Shown: positions 8,781 through 17,493, counted from the stretch's first letter. The stretch is DNA of 58,300 nucleotides from Thermoleophilia bacterium (GCA_009694305.1 SHVL01000011.1:1-58300); one strand, 5' to 3'. Translations and numbers: made by a program. Notes: generated by a model not told the origin, from the sequence alone.

Positions 8781-9929
8781 ATGAGTACGATCGCAGCCTC
8801 GAAGGCCGAGCAGGCGAAAGGCAAGACCGGCTTTAGCCTGATCGACTGTGACGTCCATCCGTATATGCGCGACGGACTTTTCGACCTTGCTCCGTATATG
8901 ACCACGGAGTGGCGCCATCGCCTCGGTCTCGCGGATGTGTCGGGCTGGGCGAAGCACATCAACGGCGGCACCGTCGGTATGCCGAAGAACGAGTTCTATC
9001 GCATCTCCTCTGGCGCCCTGCGGTCGGATACGGCCCCACCCAACGGCGGGGTACCGGGCTCCGACCCAGCCTTCGTCGCACAGCAGCTGTTGGACGAGTA
9101 CGAGATCGACCGGGCGATCCTGATCGGCGGCCCGAACTCCGGTCACGGGGCGTTCCCGCACGCTCCATCGCTCGCCGCCGTGTGCTCCGCATACAATGAC
9201 TGGATCCTGGACACTTGGTGTTCCACTGACAAGCGGTACCTTGCCGCCATCCTCGTGCCACCGACGGATGCAGAACTTGCCGTCCAGGAGATCGAGCGCC
9301 TCGCCGATCGCCCTGGCGTCGCGGCAATCCACATGCCTGTCTCGGACATCGCGCCGGGCGAGAAGCACTTCTATCCGGTCTACGAGGCCGCGCAGCACTA
9401 TGGCCTCCCGATCATGATCCACCCCGGCGCGACCGAGAGCATCTATGTGAAGGCTCCCCGCCTCTCGTTCGTGCCCACCTTCTACCTAGAGTTTCACACC
9501 CTGCTCACGCAGCCCGCCATGTCGAGCGTCGTCAGCCTCATCTGTCACGGCGTGTTCGAGCGCTTCCCTCGGCTGAAGTACGTCTTCGCCGAGTGCGGCT
9601 TTGCCTGGGCGGTCGACGTCATGTGGCGGCTCGAGCGCGACTGGAAGGCCCAGCGTGTCGAGGTGCCCTGGGTGAAGAAGCATCCCTTCGAGTACCTCGA
9701 GTCGAACGTCCGCTTCACGACGCAACCGTTCTACGAGGCCGAGAAGCGTGAGCAGATCCACGCCGTGCTCGACGTGATCCGTGCCGAGAAGACGCTGCTG
9801 TTCAGTTCCGACTACCCACACTGGGACTTCGACGACCCGCGCAGAGCACTCGCCGACCTACCGAAGCCGATGCGGGAGCGGGTGTTCTCACAGAACGCCA
9901 TCGAGACGTTCGGGGATCGGCTCAGCTGA
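8781..9929 (+). CDS. Amidohydrolase family 2 protein (ACMSD/decarboxylase-like), operon copy
   Basis: A 382-aa metal-dependent hydrolase or decarboxylase with an amidohydrolase TIM barrel. The first metal motif is DCDVHPY (Asp-x-His rather than His-x-His). It is followed by IMIHPGATES, ICHGVFERFPRL, CGFAWAVDVMWRLE and a C-terminal catalytic Asp in LFSSDYPHWDFDDP. These fit the amidohydrolase-2 group that includes aminocarboxymuconate-semialdehyde and hydroxybenzoate-type decarboxylases. The ATG at 8781 is chosen because GAGGGAGGTAGG precedes it; the ATG at 8757 adds eight residues. Its stop overlaps the Rieske start by one base (TGATG). Likely role: decarboxylation or C-N hydrolysis in the same pathway as HyuAB. 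Confidence 0.88.
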   Translation: MSTIAASKAEQAKGKTGFSLIDCDVHPYMRDGLFDLAPYMTTEWRHRLGLADVSGWAKHINGGTVGMPKNEFYRISSGALRSDTAPPNGGVPGSDPAFVAQQLLDEYEIDRAILIGGPNSGHGAFPHAPSLAAVCSAYNDWILDTWCSTDKRYLAAILVPPTDAELAVQEIERLADRPGVAAIHMPVSDIAPGEKHFYPVYEAAQHYGLPIMIHPGATESIYVKAPRLSFVPTFYLEFHTLLTQPAMSSVVSLICHGVFERFPRLKYVFAECGFAWAVDVMWRLERDWKAQRVEVPWVKKHPFEYLESNVRFTTQPFYEAEKREQIHAVLDVIRAEKTLLFSSDYPHWDFDDPRRALADLPKPMRERVFSQNAIETFGDRLS

Positions 9930-10309
9930 TGCCGACGGGCAAGACCTCCGACGGGTCGATGCGGCACGTCGTCTGCACGGTCGATGAGCTCCCGCCAGGA
10001 TCGCGCAAGATCATCGACGTCGATGGCCGCTCGATCGGCATCTTCAACATCGGCGGTGAGCTGAAGGCGATCCGCAACATCTGCCCGCACCACGGGGCGC
10101 CGCTGTGCATCGGCGACCTCTCGGGGACGATGCTTCCCTCGGATCCCGGCGTCTACATCTACGGCATGGAGAATCGCGTGTTGCGCTGCCCGTGGCACGG
10201 CTACGAGTTCAACATCGACACCGGGCGCACACTCTACGATCCGAACGACCTCCGGGTGAAGATGTACCCCGTCGAAATAGAGGAGGGTCGGGTCGTAATC
10301 GTCGCCTAG
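9929..10309 (+). CDS. Rieske [2Fe-2S] ferredoxin-type protein
   Basis: A 126-aa soluble Rieske protein. The cluster ligands are C-P-H-H-G (NICPHHGAPLC) and C-P-W-H-G (LRCPWHGYEF), the two C-x-H and C-x-x-H halves of the Rieske motif. Between them is a loop (LSGTMLPSDPG) longer than in small ferredoxins. There is no oxygenase catalytic domain and no large oxygenase subunit anywhere in the window. It probably passes electrons to or from the flavoprotein encoded next, 17 bases downstream. It is translationally coupled to the preceding amidohydrolase. Confidence 0.9.
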   Translation: MPTGKTSDGSMRHVVCTVDELPPGSRKIIDVDGRSIGIFNIGGELKAIRNICPHHGAPLCIGDLSGTMLPSDPGVYIYGMENRVLRCPWHGYEFNIDTGRTLYDPNDLRVKMYPVEIEEGRVVIVA

Positions 10310-10326
10310 GACTAAGGAGAACCCGC

Positions 10327-12231
10327 ATGTTTGAACTGCTCGGCTCGCCAGGCGAGATCAGTGGCCTGAGGACGAAGAACCGCTTCATCCACTCGCCGCT
10401 GCATTCGATGCTCGTCGACGCGAACGGGCATGTGACGCCCGAGCTGCTCGCGTACCAGAGAGAGCGCGCACTCGGTGGCGCAGGGCTCTGCTTCACCGAG
10501 TACGCGTTCATCGACCACGATGCCAGCCGTGCGAATCTCGCGCAGCTCTCTTGTGCCGACGACCACGCCATTCCCGGCCTTGCCCGCCTGGCGGAGACGA
10601 TTCGCTTCGCCGGGGCGCTCGCGGGCATGCAGCTCAATCATGCCGGTCGCCAGCGCTTTCTCGCGACTGCTCCGATCGTGGCCCCCTCCCGTGTTCCCTG
10701 GGAGTGGTTGCACTCGATCGGCGCCCCGGTGCCGACCCAGTTGTCCGCGGAGGGAATCGCCGAGATCGTCGCCTCATTCGGGCGCGCCGCCTCGCGCGTG
10801 CGCATGGCCGGTTTCGACCTCGTCGAGCTGCACGCGGGGCACGGGTACCTTGTCGGGCAATTTCTCTCGGGGATCACGAATCGCCGAGACGACCTCTACG
10901 GCGGCGACCTCGTCGCGCGACAGCGCTTCCTGCTCGAGATCGTGGCCGCAATGCGGCGGGCTGTGGGGGACGACTTCCCGATCACCGTGCGGCTGTCCGG
11001 CACCGAAGGACAGCCGGAGGGGATCACCCTCGAGGAGACGGTCGAGACCGCACGCGCCCTGGAGAAGGCCGGGGTGGCCTTGATCGACATCTCCGCCGGC
11101 AACCACCACACGATGGATATCCAGGTACAGCCGATGTACGCGCCAGTCGCGGTAAACGCGAGCGCTGCCGCGGCTGTCAGGCGCGCCGTAAGGATCCCGG
11201 TCTCGGTGGTCGGCTCGGTCGTGATCCCATTGGCAGCGGAGGAGCTGCTCGAACGCGGCGACGCTGACTTCGTCCGCCTCGGGCGGCCGTTGCTCGCGGA
11301 CCCCCACTACCCGCGCAAGGTCCTCAGCGGGCGGCCCGAGACTGTGCGCCCGTGCATCCGCTGCAACGAGTGCCTCGACCGTGGAGTTGGACGCAAGCGC
11401 CACGTCGTCTGTGCTGTGAACTTCGCGTGCGGCCGAGAGGCGGCGCTTACAAGCGAGAAGCCGCGCTCCCAGCTTCGAGTCGTGATCGTTGGCGGCGGCA
11501 TCGCCGGCCTCGAGGCGGCCGCGGTAGCGGCGGAGAATGGTCATTCTGTGACGCTCTTCGAGCGGAACCGGCTCGGTGGCAGCCTCAACGACATCGCAGC
11601 CAGCGAGATCAAGGTCGACCTACGCAGGTACCTCGACTGGCTGCTGCAGCGGGCCGAAGGGAGGTTCGAGCATCTCCAGGCAGAGGCGACGGCAGACGAC
11701 GTCCGTCAGCTCGAGCCGGACGCGGTCATCCTTGCGACCGGTGCTCGACCCGCCGAGCACGGTGACGGCATCGTCGACATTCGCACTGCGCTTGCCCGTC
11801 CCGACTCGGTTGGCGCGAGGGTTGTCGTCGTGGGCGGCGGGCAGTTTGCGGTCGAGGCAGCCTGGGAGTTCGCCCGGGCAGCGAAACGCGTTGCCGTCGT
11901 CGCCCGCGAGGCGACGCTGGCCTCCGACGTCGGACCGCACACGTCGATCCCGCTGCTCAAGGCCATCGACGAGCTCGGTGTCGATACTCGGCTCGGCTGC
12001 TCCCACATCTCTGCTTCGGTCGGCGCGTGCCGCCTCCTCCGCAGTGACGGAACGGAAGAGGAGATCGCCTATGACACGCTCGTGACCTCCTCGTACGTGC
12101 CGGCCGGCGAGCTGGCTGCGTCACTCGCCGACGAGTCCTTTGCCGTCGTCTCGATTGGCGACTGCGTGTCGCCCCGCCGGATTCTCGATGCGGTCTGGGA
12201 CGCCAACGTGGCGATCAGGCAACTATCGTGA
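10327..12231 (+). CDS. OYE-type FMN/4Fe-4S/FAD oxidoreductase (2,4-dienoyl-CoA reductase-like, copy 1)
   Basis: A 634-aa multi-domain flavoprotein. Residues 1-330 form an old-yellow-enzyme TIM barrel with MQLNHAGRQ and ELHAGHGYL. Cysteines at 343, 346, 349, 362 and 368 (CIRCNEC...) supply a 4Fe-4S cluster. Residues from about 385 form FAD and NAD(P)H domains (VGGGIAGLEAA, then VGGGQFAVEAA). The family includes dienoyl-CoA reductase, trimethylamine dehydrogenase and N-methylproline or histamine dehydrogenase types, so it could reduce a C=C bond or oxidise an amine. The ATG at 10327 has AAGGAGA before it. A close paralogue lies at 20185-22119. Confidence 0.9.
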   Translation: MFELLGSPGEISGLRTKNRFIHSPLHSMLVDANGHVTPELLAYQRERALGGAGLCFTEYAFIDHDASRANLAQLSCADDHAIPGLARLAETIRFAGALAGMQLNHAGRQRFLATAPIVAPSRVPWEWLHSIGAPVPTQLSAEGIAEIVASFGRAASRVRMAGFDLVELHAGHGYLVGQFLSGITNRRDDLYGGDLVARQRFLLEIVAAMRRAVGDDFPITVRLSGTEGQPEGITLEETVETARALEKAGVALIDISAGNHHTMDIQVQPMYAPVAVNASAAAAVRRAVRIPVSVVGSVVIPLAAEELLERGDADFVRLGRPLLADPHYPRKVLSGRPETVRPCIRCNECLDRGVGRKRHVVCAVNFACGREAALTSEKPRSQLRVVIVGGGIAGLEAAAVAAENGHSVTLFERNRLGGSLNDIAASEIKVDLRRYLDWLLQRAEGRFEHLQAEATADDVRQLEPDAVILATGARPAEHGDGIVDIRTALARPDSVGARVVVVGGGQFAVEAAWEFARAAKRVAVVAREATLASDVGPHTSIPLLKAIDELGVDTRLGCSHISASVGACRLLRSDGTEEEIAYDTLVTSSYVPAGELAASLADESFAVVSIGDCVSPRRILDAVWDANVAIRQLS

Positions 12232-12238
12232 CCGGGTG

Positions 12239-13216
12239 ATGGACTACTCCTGCGGCCTGGCGCCGGGGCGCGATGCTCCGGAACTCGCGGCGCTTGCCGA
12301 GTCGGTCGGCTTCAGGCGCATCTGGCTTTGGGATTCGCCGGCGCTGCACGGCGACATCTGGATGTGGCTCGCGCTTGTCGCGCGCAGCACACACTCGGTC
12401 GGTATCGGCCCCGGACTGACAGTGCCGAGCTTGCGGCACGTCATGGTCACTGCTACGGCTGCTGCAACGCTCGAGCAACTTGCCCCCGGCCGAACGGCGA
12501 TTGCTGTTGGGACAGGGTTCTCGGCACGTTTGCTGCTGGGTCAGGAGCCGATGACTTGGGCCGACCTCAAGCGACACATACGACAGCTCAAGGGCCTCTT
12601 GCGAGGCGATGAGGTCGAAGTTGGCGACCGCGTGACGCAGATGCTGCACATGCCGCAATACGCTCCGCCACGGCCGCTCGAGATACCGGTCGTCGTAGCC
12701 GCCAACGGCCCGAAAGGGCTCCGAGTGGCCCACGAGCTGGGCGACGGTGTGATGTCCGTCAAGACTGCAATTCCGGGCTTCGACTGGTCGATTGTTGCCG
12801 GAAGCGGCACTGTGCTCGACGAGGGCGAGAGCGCAGCCTCGCCGCGGGTGCTCCAGACGGTCGGGCCGTACCTCACCATGCTCTACCACTACTTCTACGA
12901 ACTCCCGACTGCTGTCGACCTCGACGCGCTTCCGGGGGGGCGCGAGTGGCGCAAGGAGGTCGACGCAGTGCCCGAGAGCGTGCGCCACCTCCGTCTCCAC
13001 GCTACCCACATGGTTGCGGTCGACGAGCGCGACCGCTCGCTCGTGACCGCCGAGGCCGTGCGCGCCCTGACCTGGACAGACACGCCCGTCGAGTTGCGAC
13101 GGCGGTTCGCAGAGTTCGAAGCCGGCGGCGCGACCGAGATCTACTACCAGCCAAGTGGGCCGGATCTCAGACGCGAGATCGTCGCCTTCGCGCGGGCCGT
13201 CGGAATCGGCGGCTGA
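12239..13216 (+). CDS. F420/FMN-type LLM oxidoreductase (methylene-H4MPT reductase-like, copy 1)
   Basis: A 325-aa luciferase-fold protein of the subgroup that often uses coenzyme F420. It has IWLWDSPALHGDIW near residue 28, SVGIGPGLTVPSLRH, the barrel motif LEQLAPGRTAIAVGTGFSA, and PLEIPVVVAANGPKGLRVAHELGDGVM. Start is the ATG at 12239, 7 bases after the OYE stop; an adjacent GTG at 12236 is also possible. It closes the hyuA operon. The relative at 22527-23504 also sits beside an OYE gene, so the two enzymes probably serve one pathway. Cofactor choice (F420 or FMN) cannot be decided from the sequence. Confidence 0.85.
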   Translation: MDYSCGLAPGRDAPELAALAESVGFRRIWLWDSPALHGDIWMWLALVARSTHSVGIGPGLTVPSLRHVMVTATAAATLEQLAPGRTAIAVGTGFSARLLLGQEPMTWADLKRHIRQLKGLLRGDEVEVGDRVTQMLHMPQYAPPRPLEIPVVVAANGPKGLRVAHELGDGVMSVKTAIPGFDWSIVAGSGTVLDEGESAASPRVLQTVGPYLTMLYHYFYELPTAVDLDALPGGREWRKEVDAVPESVRHLRLHATHMVAVDERDRSLVTAEAVRALTWTDTPVELRRRFAEFEAGGATEIYYQPSGPDLRREIVAFARAVGIGG

Positions 13217-13370
13217 CGGAGAGCTCCAGCCACGTCGCTGCCGCCGGGGTCGCCCGCACCAGTGCGTCGTTCCTGGAGTTCCGCGCTCAGAACGGAGTGT
13301 GCGATGCAGGGGTGCCGACTGGCGCGTGCCGCAGTCGTACCACGTTGCCACCGCTCCTCGACACGCCGGG

Positions 13371-13399
13371 TTGACACACTCTCCCCAGGTAGGTAGAAA
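13371..13399 (+). promoter_or_regulatory. Candidate sigma70-type promoter for the BMP-family binding protein gene
   Basis: A perfect TTGACA (13371-13376), a 17-base spacer and TAGAAA (13394-13399) lie in the 242-base gap after the hyuA operon. Transcription would begin near 13406, about 50 bases before the start codon. The rest of the gap shows no gene. Confidence 0.55.
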
Positions 13400-13458
13400 C
13401 TGCAGCACCCCTGTTCGCACGAGGCAAAGTCCGTAGTCCTAAATCGTCAGGAGACTTG

Positions 13459-14457
13459 ATGAGGCGTATCGTTGTGCTGCTGGTAATACTCAGTGCCGCA
13501 GTGTTCGTCGGCACGGCCACCTCCGCCGGAGCAAAAGCGGGTGGAGCGCCGTTGCAGGTGCGGGTGATCACTGCGACCGCGACGACAGCCGGAACGTGGG
13601 ATCCGTCTCAGTTCGCGGCATACAGCGCAGTCTCCAAGCAGATGGGCTGGAAGCTGCAGATCGGTGAAGCCGTGCCGTACGGCGAGGCCGATCAGATGCT
13701 CGATCGCTGGGGTGCCGGCAAGGCCGACATCGTCTTCTCGACCGACAATGGCTTCGAAACTCACATGCTCGCTGCGGCAAAGAAGTACCCCGGCACCCTC
13801 TGGGTCACGATGTCGGACCTCTCGACCACGAATGGCCTTGCGAACGTCGCCGCGTACTCGGTGAACTGGTGCGAGGTTGGGTTCGTTGAGGGAGTTGCAG
13901 GGGCGCTCGTGAGCAAGACGCACATGATCAGCGCGGTCGAGTCGATCCCGATCCTGCCGACCTCAAAGACACTCGCGGGCATGAAGATCGGTGCAGAGGT
14001 TGCCGTTCCCGGCACCAAGGTCACCGGACAGATCGTGGGCGGCTTCGACGGCGGGCCATCCGCAGAGGTGGCTTCGAACCTCATCTCCAAGGGCGCTGAC
14101 GTTCTCTTCGCGGTTGCCACGGGTGGTGCCTCACCTGCGATCGCAGCACGGGCCCAGCAGCTCGGCAAGTTGTACGTCGGCTCCTACGGCGACGAGTCGA
14201 GGTTCGCGCCGAAAGCGACGGTAACAAGTGCCGTACTCAAGTTCGGACTTGGCTATGTGGCCGTGGCCAAGCAGCGGCAGAGTGGAACGTTCAAGCCGGG
14301 CATTATCCGCAAGGGCGTCGCGGACGGCTACATCAGCCTCACCGCGTTCCGCCTCGGCAAGACGGCGCAGGAAGCGCAGGCCGCGGCGATCCTGAAAAAC
14401 CTCGTGGCCGGCAAGTATGCAGCCCAGATGGCAAAGTGCCAGGCGGCGACGAAGTAG
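13459..14457 (+). CDS. BMP-family ABC transporter substrate-binding protein (copy 1)
   Basis: A 332-aa exported solute-binding protein of the basic membrane protein (PnrA/BMP) family, which binds nucleosides or related N-compounds. A signal peptide (MRRIVVLLVILSAAVFVG, then an Ala-rich cleavage region) is clear, with no lipobox Cys. The mature part has WDPSQFAAY, VFSTDNGFETHM, a C-V-G-F-type segment (NWCEVGFVEGVAG) and GSYGDESRFAPKATVTS near the C-terminus. Start ATG at 13459 follows AGGAG. The only BMP-type permease and ATPase genes are 36 kb away (50043-53615). A 17-bp hairpin terminator follows. The paralogue is at 35111-36121. Confidence 0.88.
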   Translation: MRRIVVLLVILSAAVFVGTATSAGAKAGGAPLQVRVITATATTAGTWDPSQFAAYSAVSKQMGWKLQIGEAVPYGEADQMLDRWGAGKADIVFSTDNGFETHMLAAAKKYPGTLWVTMSDLSTTNGLANVAAYSVNWCEVGFVEGVAGALVSKTHMISAVESIPILPTSKTLAGMKIGAEVAVPGTKVTGQIVGGFDGGPSAEVASNLISKGADVLFAVATGGASPAIAARAQQLGKLYVGSYGDESRFAPKATVTSAVLKFGLGYVAVAKQRQSGTFKPGIIRKGVADGYISLTAFRLGKTAQEAQAAAILKNLVAGKYAAQMAKCQAATK

Positions 14458-14477
14458 CGATTGCCGCTCGGTAGCTG

Positions 14478-14517
14478 GATGAGACGAGAGTCCCGACCAC
14501 GGGACTCTCGTCTCATC
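14478..14517. terminator. Strong stem-loop terminator after BMP binding protein gene
   Basis: A perfect 17-bp stem (14478-14494 pairs with 14501-14517) closes a 6-base loop, GACCAC. No U-run follows, so it may act as an I-shaped terminator or as an mRNA-stabilising hairpin that keeps binding-protein mRNA abundant. Confidence 0.75.
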
Positions 14518-14558
14518 GCACGTCCCAGCGGATATACCTGGACCTCTATCCCGTGAAC

Positions 14559-15659
14559 ATGAGGGAAACGCCCGTGGCCACTGTTAACGAGATCTCTCCG
14601 TTATCCACTGCAGTACGGGCTGGCGTCGACGCAGTCGGCGAAGAGTTGACCGATCTCTTCCAGGACTACCTCGCGCTTTGCGACCTGAACGAGTCGGAAA
14701 CGCTTGCCCTCGCCTACACGACTGACAGCCGGCCCGAGTACGTGCTCGCCGTGCGAGGAGCGGTGGCACGGATCGGGGCTCGCCTGATCGAATTGCCGAT
14801 CGCCAGCCAGATGACCGTGCGAGCACCGTCGATCCTGCGCGGCATGGGTGGAACGGCGACACTCGATGGAGCTTCGCTCGAGCGGATCAAAGCGGCCGAC
14901 ATACTCTTCGACATCACCGCAGAAGGCCTGCTCTGGTCCCCCGCGCTCGGTGAGGTGCTAGCGAGCGGTACCCGCACGGTGATGGCGATCGACCCCCCTG
15001 AGGCGCTGCAACGCATGTTCCCCTCTCAGGAACTTAAGCTCCGGGCATTGGCGAACGGCGAACGACTCGGGCGCGCCAAGACGCTTCGGGTTGTCAGCGA
15101 CGCCGGTACCGACCTGACCTGCGAACTCGGGCAGTACGCCGCCCGAGCGCGCTACGGTTTCTCAGATGAGGCCGGCCACTGGGATCACTGGCCCAGCGGG
15201 ATGGTCGCAACGTTCCCGAATGACGGGACGCCAGAGGGCGTTATTGTCGCGAACGAGGGCGACGTGCCGTTGCCGTTCAGTCGCTACCTGTCGGCGCCGG
15301 TCCGCTTCGTCTTCGAAAAGGGCATCCTGACTTCGATCGAGGGCGGCTTCGATGCGAGGCTCATTCGCGATTTCATCGACAGCTGGCACGACCCCCGCGG
15401 CTACGATTTCTCCCACCTGGGCTGGGGCCTACAGCGCCGCGCCAATTGGGCAGCGATTGCGCTGTTCGAAGGAGAGCGGATGATGTGCCAGGACATCCGG
15501 ACGTTCGAAGGCAACTTCCTCTTCAGCACGGGCCCCAACGAGGTGGCGGGCCGCTTTACGCCCTGCCACCTCGACATCGCCTGTCGTGACGTCACACTCC
15601 TGCTCGATGACGAGGTAATCGTCGAGAACGGCGTGGTGAAACCCGAGTCGTTGCAGTAA
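14559..15659 (+). CDS. NicX-like 2,5-dihydroxypyridine dioxygenase family protein (copy 2)
   Basis: A 366-aa paralogue of the protein at 2197-3240. The predicted Fe(II) ligands are present: H286 (FSHLGWG), H337 and D339 (CHLDIA), with the same 51/53-residue spacing. WDHWPSG, IEGGFDA and LFSTGPN are also conserved. The ATG at 14559 is used; a GTG at 14574 has a better ribosome site (GAGGGA, 7 bases away) and may be the real start. It lies alone between two stem-loops, downstream of a BMP-family binding protein, so it may act on the imported compound. Confidence 0.75.
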   Translation: MRETPVATVNEISPLSTAVRAGVDAVGEELTDLFQDYLALCDLNESETLALAYTTDSRPEYVLAVRGAVARIGARLIELPIASQMTVRAPSILRGMGGTATLDGASLERIKAADILFDITAEGLLWSPALGEVLASGTRTVMAIDPPEALQRMFPSQELKLRALANGERLGRAKTLRVVSDAGTDLTCELGQYAARARYGFSDEAGHWDHWPSGMVATFPNDGTPEGVIVANEGDVPLPFSRYLSAPVRFVFEKGILTSIEGGFDARLIRDFIDSWHDPRGYDFSHLGWGLQRRANWAAIALFEGERMMCQDIRTFEGNFLFSTGPNEVAGRFTPCHLDIACRDVTLLLDDEVIVENGVVKPESLQ

Positions 15660-15661
15660 CG

Positions 15662-15711
15662 GCCCGCGTACGTCTAGCTGCAGCGGGCATCTGATCGTCG
15701 AGAGCGACGAT
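15662..15711. terminator. Two small hairpins between convergent genes
   Basis: GCCCGC (15662-15667) pairs with GCGGGC (15683-15688), and ATCGTCG (15694-15700) pairs with CGACGAT (15705-15711) across an AGAG loop. They lie between the plus-strand NicX-like stop and the minus-strand cupin stop, so they may terminate both transcripts. Confidence 0.4.
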
Positions 15712-15745
15712 GCAGTTCCTCGGGAGCGGATGTACGGAGAATCGC

Positions 15746-16597
15746 CTATCTCACAAGATCGATGAACGGCTCGAGTGCCGTCGCCCCCTGATGCTCCGGG
15801 CGGTCGAGCAGGGATCCGGAACGCAGGTAACTTTCGGAAAACGCCACCCCACCCTCAATATCGCGGAGCTCAACCCCGAGCGCCCGGTTGCTGTGCACGA
15901 ACGCAAGCGCCCCGAACCGAGAGGCAAGCGGCCCGTGCCACCAGCCCGGGGGATTGCCAAGATAACTTCCGGCCGCAACCTGGCCTCGCTCGAGTGTCAG
16001 CCAATCGCCGTGAAGGAAGATCAGTTCCTCCCAGACCTCGTGCCGGTGCTCGTTCGGCGCCACATATCCCGGCAGCCACTGGTTCAGTCGCAAGAAGCCC
16101 GCTTCTCCGCCCTGCACCGGCCCCTCCAGTACGTCGTTTGCTCGCAGCACCTTGAATAGTCGACCGTAGGGAAGCCCCTTCAGCCGCCCCTCCTGCCATG
16201 GCTCAGCCCAGATGCTCGTCACTCGGAGAGCAGCCTCGGGCGCGACGGGAAGTCGATGCGAATGCCATACGAGCACCTGGGCCCCGCATCGCGACTCGAG
16301 GGCGTTCGCGACGCCTATCGGCGGAAGGCTGATGTAGCCACCACACCCGACGGCTTCGCCGTTGACGACGAGGTCTCCTTCGAGGACGAAGATCTCCGTC
16401 GTCGCCTCGTCACCGAGGTCAACGCTCTTCCAGGCTGGCGGGATCCTCACCATCAGGGTCGCAGAGTCGCTCTCGGCGTCCCGACTCAGCTCACGCCGCT
16501 CGAGGGCCGCAAACGTGCGCGGCCCGGGGCCGACCTCCCACTCCAAGCCGAAGATATTGAAGAATTGGGGCTCATCTCGGCGCCGCGACTTGGCCAT
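15746..16597 (-). CDS. Bicupin-domain protein (copy 1)
   Basis: A 283-aa protein with two cupin beta-barrels. The first (about 40-120) has EIFVLEGDLVVNGEAVGCGG. The second (about 185-260) has NEHRHEVWEELIFLHGDW, with His and Glu residues suited to metal binding, then GWWHGPL. It has no signal peptide. The start is the ATG at 16597 with GAGGAGGG upstream; an in-frame ATG at 16660 would add 21 residues unlike the paralogue at 44163-45026. The family has no firm function; ring-cleaving dioxygenase, isomerase or sensor roles are possible. It is divergent from the nitrile hydratase operon. Confidence 0.7.
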   Translation of the reverse strand: MAKSRRRDEPQFFNIFGLEWEVGPGPRTFAALERRELSRDAESDSATLMVRIPPAWKSVDLGDEATTEIFVLEGDLVVNGEAVGCGGYISLPPIGVANALESRCGAQVLVWHSHRLPVAPEAALRVTSIWAEPWQEGRLKGLPYGRLFKVLRANDVLEGPVQGGEAGFLRLNQWLPGYVAPNEHRHEVWEELIFLHGDWLTLERGQVAAGSYLGNPPGWWHGPLASRFGALAFVHSNRALGVELRDIEGGVAFSESYLRSGSLLDRPEHQGATALEPFIDLVR

Positions 16598-16644
16598 TCG
16601 TGCACACCCTCCTCGACCAGAGTGATCCGCCGAAACCACGCGGA

Positions 16645-16664
16645 CTGATTTCCAGATCAATCAG
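16645..16664. promoter_or_regulatory. Small inverted repeat in the cupin/nitrile hydratase divergent region
   Basis: CTGATT (16645-16650) and AATCAG (16659-16664) form a 6-base palindrome with 8 bases between the arms. Its place between two divergent start codons (16597 and 16807) fits an operator, but short palindromes also occur by chance. Confidence 0.25.
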
Positions 16665-16751
16665 CATCGCCGACTGCGGCCCGCCAAGTCAAATGCGACG
16701 GCGTAGCTGTTTCTGCAGCCAGGCGCTGCGCCCGCTAGTTTGGTGGGCGAC

Positions 16752-16780
16752 CTGACCTGCTCCAGCGGTCACGTGATACT
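16752..16780 (+). promoter_or_regulatory. Candidate promoter of the nitrile hydratase operon
   Basis: CTGACC (16752-16757), a 17-base spacer and GATACT (16775-16780) each match four of six consensus bases. The start point would fall about 20 bases before the beta-subunit start codon, leaving a very short leader. Confidence 0.35.
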
Positions 16781-16806
16781 GAAGAAGGCTTGTGGAGAGG
16801 AGTTCG

Positions 16807-17493
16807 ATGAACGGCGGGCAGGACATGGGCGGCACGCACGGCTTCGGCCCAGTCGTGGTCGAGAAGGACGAAGCGGTCTTTCAGGCCGACTGGGAGCGCC
16901 GCATCTTCGGAACCCAGATCTGCACGCGGCTACGCGGGATCGACACCCTGGACGAGGTGCGGGAAGGGCTCGAGTCCATGAGCCCGGCCCAGTACCTGTC
17001 GGCGAGCTACTACGAGAAGTGGATCCTCGCCCTCGAACGGCTACTCGTGGAGAAGCAGGTGCTGACCGAGGATGAGCTACTCGCGCGGTACAGCGAGTTC
17101 GCCGCGAACCCCTCCGCCGACCTGCCGAGCCACCCCGAGCCGAGCTTCGTGGAGTTCGCCGACCGGGTCGTCAGGACCGGCGGATCGGCGAGCCGAGAAG
17201 TGGTGAAGCCGCCTAGCTTCCGCGCGGGAGACATCGTCATCACACGCAACGTCCACCCGTGCAGGCACACGCGGATGCCGCGCTACGTCCGTGGACGTAG
17301 GGGTGTCATCGAACGCGTCTACGACGCCTTTCTCCTCCCCGACCTGAACGTCACGGGCGTCGAGCAGCCGGAGTACGTCTACGCAGTCGCACTCGAGGGC
17401 CGGGAGCTCTGGGGAGAGTCGGCCGAGGCCCGGTCGCGCGTCTACATCGATCTCTGGGAGAGCTACCTCCTGCCAGGCGAGGAGGCCGCATGA
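16807..17493 (+). CDS. nthB: Nitrile hydratase beta subunit
   Basis: The 228-aa beta subunit of nitrile hydratase, which hydrates R-CN to R-CONH2. The N-terminus MNGGQDMGGTHGFGPV is the family hallmark, followed by WERRIFGTQI and SASYYEKWILALERLL. The C-terminal SH3-like barrel has FRAGDIVITRNVHPCRHTRMPRY written here only in part: GDIV...HTRMPRYVRG. The start is the ATG at 16807, 5 bases after GGAGAGGAG. Gene order beta-alpha-activator is the one usual for cobalt-type enzymes. It overlaps the alpha gene by ATGA. Confidence 0.95.
   Translation: MNGGQDMGGTHGFGPVVVEKDEAVFQADWERRIFGTQICTRLRGIDTLDEVREGLESMSPAQYLSASYYEKWILALERLLVEKQVLTEDELLARYSEFAANPSADLPSHPEPSFVEFADRVVRTGGSASREVVKPPSFRAGDIVITRNVHPCRHTRMPRYVRGRRGVIERVYDAFLLPDLNVTGVEQPEYVYAVALEGRELWGESAEARSRVYIDLWESYLLPGEEAA

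Noticed and set aside
7659-9422. 587-codon minus-strand open frame opposite hyuB and the amidohydrolase
   Set aside because: Antisense shadow in GC-rich DNA; no motifs, and both plus-strand genes are certain.
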